DNA of 35,580 bases from Bacteroidales bacterium (GTDB lineage: Bacteria > Bacteroidota > Bacteroidia > Bacteroidales > 4484-276): positions 1 through 35,580 of the forward strand of contig JAOZMX010000007.1 of the NCBI GenBank assembly GCA_029934065.1, given 5' to 3'. Positions 16,837-24,947 of this stretch are shown here, piece after piece. The position numbers and the translations under genes were made by a program. The notes below the pieces were generated by a model. The model ran no database searches. It was not told the origin of the DNA and saw nothing but the letters and a program-made list of their open reading frames with translations. Position 1 is the first letter of the stretch, and every line of letters begins with the position of its first letter.

Positions 16837-19800
16837 ATGAAAAACATATTACGAACTCTGCTGGTTACGCTTGGGTTGTTTTTTGTAACTCAGGGAATTT
16901 ATGCAGATAAGTTACTGACAGAAAACACACACGAAACAAACGAATTGAAATCAGGCGCAGCAGGCTGTTCTGCCGGAGCAGGATTTGCCTTTCTGGATAT
17001 TAACAATATCAGGTGCCGTATCAATACCGGTGGTGATATGTGGTGGAATTTCGACCGTGCACAATACTTTGTGCCGGCCAATACCGAAAAAACCTCCATG
17101 TTCTCCGCTTCACTCTGGATTGGTGGCCTTGACGTTAACGGACAATTGAAACTTGCCGGCCAGCGCTATCGTGGAAACGGTGATGACTATTGGCCGGGGC
17201 CGCTAACCATTGACGGTACTGCTGCAATAGATGCCGAAACATGTTCGCAATACGATAAATTTTTTATCATTACAAGAGCAGAAGTGGATGAATATTTGTC
17301 ATGGTGGAACAGTACCAATCGTAGTGAAGAGTTCCCAAATTATTCCATTCCGCTTTCTATCCAGGATTGGCCTGCCCATGGTGATGTTGCCAAAGGCCAA
17401 AGTTATTACCTCGCTCCGTTTTACGATCAGAACGGCGATGGCGATTATGATCCTAATCAGGGAGATTATCCCTATTACGATATTGACAACAGTCTTTGTA
17501 AAACCCTGACGCCAACCATGGATGCTGTATATTACCATCCCAATGATCCGGAAAACTGGAAATACGGTATCCTTTCCGACCAGGTGATCAAAGGTGATAA
17601 AACACTCTGGTGGGTTTTCAATGATAAAGGAAATGTACATACCGAAACCACCGGTGCTCCCATTGGAATGGAGATCAGAGGACAGGCTTTCGGATTTGCC
17701 ACCAACGATGAGATCAACAACATGACTTTTTACAGTTATGAGATCATCAACAGGTCAACTTTTACATTGACGCAAACTTATTTTAGTCAGTGGGTGGATA
17801 CCGACTTAGGTTATGCCTATGACGACTACGTTGGTTGTGATGTAAAACGCGGACTCGGATATTGTTACAACGGTGTTGCTGTTGACGGGACCGGACAGCC
17901 TGAAGCATACGGCATCCAGCCTCCGGCCATTGGTGTTGACTTCTTCCAGGGCCCTTACATGGATCCCGATGGTTTGGATAACCCGAAATACACTTACGTT
18001 TATGATCCCAATAATCCAACCGTTGTCATCGACAGTATTCAGATTTGTGATGTGAGCATCAATGGGGTGAACTTTGGTGACGGGATTGTTGACAACGAAC
18101 GTTTCGGGATGCGGCGTTTTGTATATCACGACAACTGTGGTGGTGGCCCGACCTGCGACCCGCAAATCGCTCCCGAATATTACAACTTCCTGCGTGGTAT
18201 TTGGAAAGACAATACCAAAATGCAGTATGGCGGTAATGCTCACTTCCCGGATGCTGACGGCCCGGATTGCGACTTTATGTTCCCCGACGATACGGACCCG
18301 TGTAACTGGGGTACAGGAGGTGTTCCTCCCAATGCAGGATGGAATCAGAACGGTAAGTTCTGGAACGAAATTACTGCCAATAACAATCCGTATGACCGTC
18401 GATTCATGCAGTCGGCAGGACCATTCGACCTGTTGCCCGGAGCAGTCAACTACATTACCGTTGGTATTCCGTGGGCACGTGCCACTTCCGGTGGCCCATG
18501 GGCTTCGGTACAGTTGTTAAGGGTTGTTGACGACAAATGTCAGGCTCTGTTCGATAACTGTTTTAAAGTGCTCGACGGCCCGGATGCACCGGATCTTTCC
18601 TTCCTTGAAATGGATCGCCAGATTATTGTTTATATTTCAAATCGGAAAGGATCGAACAACTTCCGTGAATCCTACAGGGAAATTGATCCCAACATTCAAA
18701 TTTCCGACACCATTCCGGAGCCAATACGCGATTCGTTAAGAACCTATTTTTTCCAGGGATATCAGATATTCCAGTTCAGAGATGCTGACATCAGTGTTGA
18801 AAACCTGCACGATCCCGATTACTCACGCCTTGTGGCCGAATTTGATGTGAAGGACGGGGTTACAAAACTGGTCAATTACTATTTCGACCAATCCATCGGC
18901 GGTAATGTTCCGGTGATAGAAGTAGTGGGAAAAGATGAAGGGATCAGCCATTCGTTCGTTCTTCAGGAAGATATGTTTGCCGAAAAGGATAAAAAACTGG
19001 TGAACAACAAGCAGTATTATTATCTGGTTGTAGCTTATGCTTACAACGAATACCAGCCTTATTCGCAGGAACCCGGTGTTGTGAATGGATTGTACGGACA
19101 AAAAAGACCCTATCTTGCAGGTCGTAAGAACATAAAGGTTTACACAGCCATTCCTCATAAGACCGTTAATGGTATGACGCTTAATTCATCCTATGGTGAT
19201 GGCTTTGAAATTACGAGATTATCCGGACAGGGTAACGGTGGTATCGAACTGGAACTTAAGCAGGAATCCATTGATAAAATAATGTCAAAACCACCGGCAA
19301 GCGCTGATAATCCTATGGGAAGTGACGATTATCCTATCGATTACAATCCGGTTTATTTAAAAGATCATGGGCCGGTTAATGTTAAAGTTGTTGATCCGTT
19401 GAATGTTCAAGGGGGTACTTATACACTCAGGTTCATTAATGTTTCCACAGCATCCTCAGATAGCATTCAAATAAAAAATGCAAATTGGGTCATTACTGAT
19501 GAAGATGGGAATAATTATTACTCCGACACAACCATCAACATCAGGAACGAGAAAATCATTCCCGAACTCGGGATTTCCGTACTTATCCAAAAAACACCCT
19601 ATCCGGGAGATTCAAGTTCGGCTAACAACGGTCTTATCAGAGCTTCAATTAAATATGTTGACAGTTCGCAATTCTGGTTTTTCGGTGTACCTGACATTGA
19701 TGTTCCGCAGGCACCTTCCAACTGGATCAGATCAGGTATTTATAAAGATGATCAAAATGCCAAATTCAATGACTGGGATATGGGAGGCAATAATCCCTGG

Positions 19801-21063
19801 GATGCCGGTCAGGATTATGAAAAAATGATTTTTGGAACATGGGCGCCTTATTGTTTGACTGCTGCAAGCGATCAGATCGATGTAGGGCCGGCATTTAACA
19901 AGATATCAAAAAGCACTTCGGTACTTGGTGGTCTTGCAAGTGTCAATGTGGTGATTACGGCCGATAAAACAAAATGGACACGATGCCCTGTTATCGAAAT
20001 GTGTCCTGATCCTTTACAGGCACAGGGAGGAGCAACTCAATATAAGTTGAGGGTTTCGCCTTCGATAGATAAAGAGGGCAATTTTGCAGCACCCGATGCC
20101 GTGGCAAGCGATAGCCCGGACGACCCTGCTTACATTAGCCCGACGGGTATGGGGTGGTTCCCGGGATATGTTATCAATGTAGAAACCGGTGAACGCCTTA
20201 ATGTCATGTATGCTGAAAATTCATGGCTTGGTGGTCAGAACGGCCGGGATATGCAGTGGAATCCTACTTCAAAAATATATGATCAGCAATTTAATCCTAT
20301 TTTTGGAGGAATGCATTACCTGTACATCATGAAGCATATTGATCTGAAGTACGGGGCCAATGTTTACCATTTTCCTGCTTACGATGCCGGTAAAACGATT
20401 CATGATTCCATTGATGGTACATTACCTGATATTTTGAATCTTACGGCACTCTATTCCAGTGCAATGTATGTAAACATTCCGCTTGCGGGAAATGATTCGG
20501 TTTGGTTGCCCGAGGGTAATCCCGTAACCATTAAAATACGGATTGCAAAACCTTACGAACGCTATTACTCAACAGCATTGGATTCACTGAGTGATAAAAA
20601 TGTGAATGATTTCAATCCGATGTATTCGTTTTCGAGTTCAGATTATGAATCGGTGGAATACTCTGACCAGAAGAGCGATTCGGATCTTGATCTGATAAAT
20701 GTGGTTCCCAATCCGTATTATGCTTTTGCAAATGGGCCGGGCTACGAACGAAACCAACTGGATACAAGGGTTAAGATCACTAATCTGCCACAGAAATGCA
20801 CTGTTACAATTTATACCATTAACGGTGTGTTGATCAGACAATACAATGTGGATAAATCAGGAATTTCGAATCCAAGAGCCTCAATCAATGGCAACGAAAC
20901 CGAAGCCCTGACATCCATTGATTGGGATTTGAAGAATTTTGCCGGAATTCCCATCGCAGGTGGTATGTACCTGATACATGTTAAAGAGACAGGAGGACGT
21001 GGCGGAGAAAGAGTAATCAAATGGTTTGGTGCTATGCGGCCAATTGACCTGAATACCTTCTAG
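16837..21063 (+). CDS. Very large exported protein with a T9SS sorting-domain-like C-terminus
   Basis: The ORF opens at 16789, but the signal peptide MKNILRTLLVTLGLFFVTQGIYA begins at 16837, giving 1408 residues. The early part is rich in aromatic residues and Asp, with a calcium-loop-like DQNGDGDYDPNQGDYP near residue 197. The last 120 residues resemble a T9SS type A C-terminal domain: VVPNPYYAF, then TVTIYTINGVLIR, IDWDLKNFAGIPIAGGMYLI, and GERVIKWFGAM. The extreme end, RPIDLNTF, is unlike the usual KKVVV-type tail, so it may be a variant signal. The protein is probably delivered to the cell surface. It lies between a TonB receptor and a PorV-like barrel and may be a substrate-capturing partner of the first and a cargo of the second. 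No enzyme motif was recognised. Confidence 0.8.
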   Translation: MKNILRTLLVTLGLFFVTQGIYADKLLTENTHETNELKSGAAGCSAGAGFAFLDINNIRCRINTGGDMWWNFDRAQYFVPANTEKTSMFSASLWIGGLDVNGQLKLAGQRYRGNGDDYWPGPLTIDGTAAIDAETCSQYDKFFIITRAEVDEYLSWWNSTNRSEEFPNYSIPLSIQDWPAHGDVAKGQSYYLAPFYDQNGDGDYDPNQGDYPYYDIDNSLCKTLTPTMDAVYYHPNDPENWKYGILSDQVIKGDKTLWWVFNDKGNVHTETTGAPIGMEIRGQAFGFATNDEINNMTFYSYEIINRSTFTLTQTYFSQWVDTDLGYAYDDYVGCDVKRGLGYCYNGVAVDGTGQPEAYGIQPPAIGVDFFQGPYMDPDGLDNPKYTYVYDPNNPTVVIDSIQICDVSINGVNFGDGIVDNERFGMRRFVYHDNCGGGPTCDPQIAPEYYNFLRGIWKDNTKMQYGGNAHFPDADGPDCDFMFPDDTDPCNWGTGGVPPNAGWNQNGKFWNEITANNNPYDRRFMQSAGPFDLLPGAVNYITVGIPWARATSGGPWASVQLLRVVDDKCQALFDNCFKVLDGPDAPDLSFLEMDRQIIVYISNRKGSNNFRESYREIDPNIQISDTIPEPIRDSLRTYFFQGYQIFQFRDADISVENLHDPDYSRLVAEFDVKDGVTKLVNYYFDQSIGGNVPVIEVVGKDEGISHSFVLQEDMFAEKDKKLVNNKQYYYLVVAYAYNEYQPYSQEPGVVNGLYGQKRPYLAGRKNIKVYTAIPHKTVNGMTLNSSYGDGFEITRLSGQGNGGIELELKQESIDKIMSKPPASADNPMGSDDYPIDYNPVYLKDHGPVNVKVVDPLNVQGGTYTLRFINVSTASSDSIQIKNANWVITDEDGNNYYSDTTINIRNEKIIPELGISVLIQKTPYPGDSSSANNGLIRASIKYVDSSQFWFFGVPDIDVPQAPSNWIRSGIYKDDQNAKFNDWDMGGNNPWDAGQDYEKMIFGTWAPYCLTAASDQIDVGPAFNKISKSTSVLGGLASVNVVITADKTKWTRCPVIEMCPDPLQAQGGATQYKLRVSPSIDKEGNFAAPDAVASDSPDDPAYISPTGMGWFPGYVINVETGERLNVMYAENSWLGGQNGRDMQWNPTSKIYDQQFNPIFGGMHYLYIMKHIDLKYGANVYHFPAYDAGKTIHDSIDGTLPDILNLTALYSSAMYVNIPLAGNDSVWLPEGNPVTIKIRIAKPYERYYSTALDSLSDKNVNDFNPMYSFSSSDYESVEYSDQKSDSDLDLINVVPNPYYAFANGPGYERNQLDTRVKITNLPQKCTVTIYTINGVLIRQYNVDKSGISNPRASINGNETEALTSIDWDLKNFAGIPIAGGMYLIHVKETGGRGGERVIKWFGAMRPIDLNTF

Positions 21064-21109
21064 TAAATCCTTAAATGAAATTATGATTCAAACTATAAAA
21101 TCAGAGAGT

Positions 21110-22180
21110 ATGAAAAATATTTATAGCTATATCATCGCAATTTTCTTAACAGGATTAATGATGGTCCCGATAGAAAACGTTGAAGCAGGAAATAAGGACA
21201 GGTCGGGTCAGGCCGGTGCTATGGAGTTGTTGATCAACCCGTGGGCAAGAAGCTCAGGGTGGGGAGGAGTAAATGTAGCATGCGCACGCGGTTTGGAATC
21301 TGTTTTCACCAATATTGCAGGAACAGCTTTTACACCACATACCGAAATTATCTTTGCAAATACAAATTACCTTTCCGGTGCTGATATTCATCTCAATGCA
21401 TTCGGGTTGACACAGCATGTCGGTGAAACAGGGGCATTAACGCTTGCCATCGTGGCGATGAATTTCGGAGATATTGAGATCACGACCATTGATAATCCTG
21501 ATCCGTCCGATGGGAGTATCGGAACATTCTCGCCCACATTGTTGAATATTAACATCGGATATGCCAAAGCATTTTCCAATAGTATTTACGGTGGTTTTAA
21601 TTTGAAGATCATTTCGGAATCCATTTACGACCTGAGTGCCATGGGAGTTGCCATTGATGCCGGGATACAATATGTTACCGGTGAGATGGAAAACATCAAG
21701 TTCGGTATTGCCCTGAAAAATATCGGCCCTCCCATGAAATTCTCCGGAGACGGTCTGTCGTTCAGAGGGTTTTACACGCAGTTTTCAAAAACATCGCCTA
21801 CGTTCGAACAGCGTTCGGAAAGTTTTGAACTTCCGGCAATGCTTGTTATCGGGATGGCTTATGATTTCCTCTTTGGTGGAGACAGCCGGTTTACATTGGC
21901 TGGTGATTTCAAATCCAACTCGTTTGGTAAAGACCAATTTACCATTGGGGGTGAATTTTCGCTGAAAAAATATCTTATGCTGAGAGGTGCATATACTTAT
22001 GAGGACGGAATTACCAATTCAGCCGATAGAACCACGGTTTACACCGGGCCAAGTGCCGGGATGACTGTACAGGTTCCCATCAGTAAGAAAAGAGAATCTA
22101 CATTATCAATTGACTATTCCTATCGTGCAACCAATCCGTTCAACGGAGTTCATACATTTGGTGTGCGCATTAACTTATAA
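21110..22180 (+). CDS. PorV/PorQ-like outer-membrane beta-barrel
   Basis: The track start is 21083. The ATG at 21110 (MKNIYSYIIAIFLTG) directly begins the signal peptide and gives 356 residues. Family marks are the MELLINPWARSSGWGG opening, FTNIAGTAF, the repeated barrel strands, and GPPMKFSGDGLS. These fit the PorV/PorQ (DUF3308-like) barrels related to FadL. PorV in the type IX system binds the C-terminal signal of cargo proteins leaving the translocon. This copy sits directly after a CTD-like cargo gene, so it is probably a dedicated paralogue rather than the housekeeping PorV. That last step is inference. Confidence 0.8.
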   Translation: MKNIYSYIIAIFLTGLMMVPIENVEAGNKDRSGQAGAMELLINPWARSSGWGGVNVACARGLESVFTNIAGTAFTPHTEIIFANTNYLSGADIHLNAFGLTQHVGETGALTLAIVAMNFGDIEITTIDNPDPSDGSIGTFSPTLLNINIGYAKAFSNSIYGGFNLKIISESIYDLSAMGVAIDAGIQYVTGEMENIKFGIALKNIGPPMKFSGDGLSFRGFYTQFSKTSPTFEQRSESFELPAMLVIGMAYDFLFGGDSRFTLAGDFKSNSFGKDQFTIGGEFSLKKYLMLRGAYTYEDGITNSADRTTVYTGPSAGMTVQVPISKKRESTLSIDYSYRATNPFNGVHTFGVRINL

Positions 22181-22183
22181 AAA

Positions 22184-22214
22184 TTAGCAACATACAAAAA
22201 TATTTGTATCTTTG
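22184..22214 (+). promoter_or_regulatory. Candidate greA promoter, upstream of the leader hairpin
   Basis: A perfect -7 box, TATCTTTG, lies at 22207-22214, with TTAG at 22184-22187 and 19-base spacing. The predicted start of transcription would fall only a few bases before the hairpin at 22226. No other promoter-like box is visible between the hairpin and greA. Confidence 0.55.
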
Positions 22215-22225
22215 CATCAAAAATT

Positions 22226-22254
22226 AAGACCCTTTTCCGGAAGGGTCTTTTCTA
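22226..22254 (+). terminator. Terminator-like hairpin in the greA leader / end of the surface-module operon
   Basis: A perfect 9-bp stem, AAGACCCTT/AAGGGTCTT, has a TTCCGG loop and is followed by TTCTATTATTA, a moderate U-tract. It can terminate read-through from the PorV-like gene. Because the greA promoter lies before it, it may also act as an attenuator for greA. Confidence 0.75.
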
Positions 22255-22287
22255 TTATTATGTTTCAAAATAAAACCAATTATAGTT

Positions 22288-22761
22288 ATGCCAGGAGTTC
22301 AGTATTACAGTAAAGAAGGAATAAAAAGATTAAAAGATGAATTAAACAGGCTGGTTACGGTTGACAGGCCTGCCATCTCACGGCAAATTGCCGAAGCCCG
22401 CGATAAAGGTGATCTGTCGGAAAATGCAGAATATGATGCAGCAAAAGAGGCCCAGGGATTACTTGAGCTGAAAATTTCGAAATTGCAGGAAACCATCATC
22501 AATGCAAGAATTCTTGACGAATCAAAACTGGATACTTCCAAAGTGTTGCTGCTGTCAAAGGTTAAGATCAAAAACCTGAAAAACAACAGTGTAATGGAAT
22601 ATACAATTGTTCCCGAAAGTGAGGCTGACCTGAAGTCTTCGAAAATATCCGTTAGTTCTCCAATCGCCAAAGGACTGCTTGGCAAAAAAATAGGGGATAA
22701 GGCTGAGATCAAGGTGCCTGCCGGAGTGATCGAATTTGAAATCATTGAAATAACAAGATGA
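22288..22761 (+). CDS. greA: Transcription elongation factor GreA
   Basis: The 157-residue protein has the two standard parts. The N-terminal coiled coil contains the conserved acidic tip GDLSENAEYDAAKEAQ, whose acidic residues position the metal ion that stimulates RNA cleavage by backtracked polymerase. The C-terminal FKBP-like domain ends SSPIAKGLLGKKIGDKAEI. It acts in the RNA polymerase secondary channel. The leader carries a terminator-like hairpin directly after the promoter, and a strong terminator follows the gene, so it forms its own transcription unit. Confidence 0.97.
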   Translation: MPGVQYYSKEGIKRLKDELNRLVTVDRPAISRQIAEARDKGDLSENAEYDAAKEAQGLLELKISKLQETIINARILDESKLDTSKVLLLSKVKIKNLKNNSVMEYTIVPESEADLKSSKISVSSPIAKGLLGKKIGDKAEIKVPAGVIEFEIIEITR

Positions 22762-22850
22762 TCCGACGGTGAAATAAATGTGAAATAGCATCAAAGGGCA
22801 TCACTGATAAAAGACTTCCATTGCCCTGAACGAAAATGTGAATATGAAAG

Positions 22851-22889
22851 TGCTAAATAGTTTATGAAGACTATTTGGCATTTTTTTTT
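22851..22889 (+). terminator. greA terminator
   Basis: TGCTAAATAG (22851-22860) pairs with CTATTTGGCA (22871-22880) over ten pairs including one G-T, with a ten-base loop and nine T residues after. It lies 90 bases after the greA stop. Confidence 0.85.
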
Positions 22890-22907
22890 GGAGAATTATT
22901 AACTTTG
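22874..22907 (+). promoter_or_regulatory. Promoter of the HIT-nadB-TPR-secG operon, overlapping the greA terminator
   Basis: TTTG at 22874-22877 and a perfect TAACTTTG at 22900-22907 are separated by 22 bases. The -33 element lies inside the 3' arm of the greA terminator stem. The -7 box ends 27 bases before the HIT-protein ATG. Confidence 0.6.
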
Positions 22908-22934
22908 TTAACTGAAATTAAATCAAGTAATAAA

Positions 22935-23330
22935 ATGAGCACAATTTTTACTAAGATCATCAGGGGTGAAATACCCTCCTACAAAATTGCCGAAGATGAG
23001 AACTATTATGCTTTTCTCGACATCAACCCGTTGGCAAAAGGACATACGCTTGTCATCCCGAAGCAGGAAGTGGATTATATTTTCGACCTCGACAGCAAAA
23101 CACTGGAAGGTTTGTTTTCTTTTGCACAAAAGGTAGCCAAAGGAATTGAGAAAGTGGTTGAGTGCAAAAGAATAGGAATTGCGGTACTGGGACTTGAGGT
23201 TCCCCATGCCCATGTGCATCTGATCCCCATCAACGGAATTTACGACATTGATTTCAGCAAGCCGAAACTGAAATTTACGGCGGAAGAATTTAATGAAATT
23301 GCCGAATCCATCCGGAAGCAGTTGATCTGA
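22935..23330 (+). CDS. HIT-family nucleotide hydrolase
   Basis: The track start (22875) runs through the promoter and terminator. The ATG at 22935 gives MSTIFTKIIRGEIP, the standard HIT opening, and 131 residues. The histidine triad is HAHVHLIP, near the C-terminal third, where the middle His is the nucleophile for AMP transfer. The protein resembles the Hint/HinT group (purine nucleoside phosphoramidase and related activities) in the cytoplasm. It is the first gene of a tight operon: nadB starts 20 bases after its stop. The physiological substrate is unknown. Confidence 0.92.
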   Translation: MSTIFTKIIRGEIPSYKIAEDENYYAFLDINPLAKGHTLVIPKQEVDYIFDLDSKTLEGLFSFAQKVAKGIEKVVECKRIGIAVLGLEVPHAHVHLIPINGIYDIDFSKPKLKFTAEEFNEIAESIRKQLI

Positions 23331-23350
23331 CTTTCGGTAAATAAAGACAA

Positions 23351-24946
23351 ATGAGAAAAAAAGTTGATTTTTTGGTTATCGGAACCGGCATTGCCGGTTT
23401 GAGCTATGCACTGAAGGTTGCAGAGCATGGCAGTGTGTGCATCGTTACCAAAGCAGTGATGGACGAAACGGCAACACGTTATGCTCAGGGGGGCATAGCT
23501 GCCGTAATGTATCACCCCGATACCTACGAAAAACATATTCGTGATACGCTCATTGCCGGAGACGGCCTCAACAATGAAAAAATTGTAAGAATAACAATTA
23601 CCGAATCAACGGAAAGGATCAAAGAATTAATTGCCTGGGGGGCCGAATTCGACAGGACTTCTACGGGGAAATATGATCTTGGCAAAGAAGGCGGACATTC
23701 CGAATACAGGGTTTTGCATCATAAAGACAATACGGGTTTTGAGATACAAAGGGCTTTGATCTCTCAAATTGCCGCCCATCCCAATATCGAAGTGCTTGAA
23801 CATACCTTTGCCCTTGACATCATCACGCAGCATCACCTTGGCGAGGAAGTGACCCGGCATCGCAACGACATTGAGTGTTATGGTGCCTATGTGCTTGAGA
23901 TACCGACAAACACCATACATACGATTCTTGCCAAAACCACCATGATCGCCACCGGAGGTGCCGGGAACGTCTATGCCGTGACGACCAATCCTACCGTAGC
24001 TACGGGCGACGGAATAGCAATGATCTACAGGGCAAAGGGGATCATCGAGAACATGGAATTTATCCAGTTTCACCCCACGGCGTTGTACAACCCGGGGGAA
24101 AAACCCTCGTTTCTGATCACCGAAGCATTGCGTGGTTTCGGCGCTGTTTTGAAAAATGCCGAAGGCGAGGAGTTCATGCATAAGTATGACAAAAGGCTTT
24201 CGCTCGCCCCGCGCGACATCGTTGCAAGAGCCATTGACAATGAACTGAAATTAAGCGGAAGTGAATTTGTTTACCTCGATTGCCGTCATCTTGACAAAAA
24301 CGAGCTTATTACCGGTTTTCCAACCATTTATGCCAAATGCTTGAGTATCGGTATTGATATCACAAGAGACATGATTCCTGTGGTTCCGGCGGCGCATTAC
24401 ACTTGTGGCGGGATCAAGGTTGACGAATATGCCAGAAGTTCCATCACCCGCCTTTATGCCAGCGGCGAATGTGCTTCCACAGGTTTGCACGGCGCCAACC
24501 GGCTGGCTTCAAATTCGCTGCTTGAATCGGTGGTTTTCTCGCACCGTGCTTTTGTTGATGCCATTGAAAAGATCAAAACCGTCGAATTCAGGGAGGATGT
24601 TCCCGAATGGAATGCCGAAGGGATGGTGCTGAATGAAGAGATGATCCTTATCACACAGAGTTTGAAAGACCTGCAATCCATCATGAGCAGTTATGTGGGA
24701 ATTGTCCGCTCCAACCTAAGGCTGAAGCGTGCACTCGACAGGTTGGAAATCCTATACCGCGAAACCGAGGATCTGTACAATAAATCCATCCTTACCGTGA
24801 AATTGTGTGAACTGCGAAATATGATCAATGTGGCTTATCTGATCATCAAAATGGCACAGCAGCGCAAAGAGAGCCGCGGGTTGCATTATTCGCTGGATTA
24901 TCCCGAGGCAAATGCCGGAAAAAACGGAAATAAAATAGGCAACTGA
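23351..24946 (+). CDS. nadB: L-aspartate oxidase
   Basis: The 531-residue flavoenzyme oxidises L-aspartate to iminoaspartate, the first step of de novo NAD synthesis. It has the N-terminal FAD-binding GTGIAGLSYAL, then RYAQGGIAAV, IQFHPTALY, the active-site region PAAHYTCGGI, and GLHGANRLASNSLLE. The C-terminal helical domain (SYVGIVRSNLRLKRALDRL) belongs to the succinate dehydrogenase/fumarate reductase flavoprotein fold. Length is typical of NadB. nadA and nadC are not in the window. The next gene starts one base after its stop, indicating coupled expression with the TPR protein and secG. Confidence 0.95.
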   Translation: MRKKVDFLVIGTGIAGLSYALKVAEHGSVCIVTKAVMDETATRYAQGGIAAVMYHPDTYEKHIRDTLIAGDGLNNEKIVRITITESTERIKELIAWGAEFDRTSTGKYDLGKEGGHSEYRVLHHKDNTGFEIQRALISQIAAHPNIEVLEHTFALDIITQHHLGEEVTRHRNDIECYGAYVLEIPTNTIHTILAKTTMIATGGAGNVYAVTTNPTVATGDGIAMIYRAKGIIENMEFIQFHPTALYNPGEKPSFLITEALRGFGAVLKNAEGEEFMHKYDKRLSLAPRDIVARAIDNELKLSGSEFVYLDCRHLDKNELITGFPTIYAKCLSIGIDITRDMIPVVPAAHYTCGGIKVDEYARSSITRLYASGECASTGLHGANRLASNSLLESVVFSHRAFVDAIEKIKTVEFREDVPEWNAEGMVLNEEMILITQSLKDLQSIMSSYVGIVRSNLRLKRALDRLEILYRETEDLYNKSILTVKLCELRNMINVAYLIIKMAQQRKESRGLHYSLDYPEANAGKNGNKIGN

Positions 24947-24947
24947 T

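Noticed and set aside
13021-21063. SusC/SusD-type glycan utilisation locus
   Set aside because: No SusD lipoprotein or glycoside hydrolase is present; the second gene is a CTD-like surface protein, not SusD.
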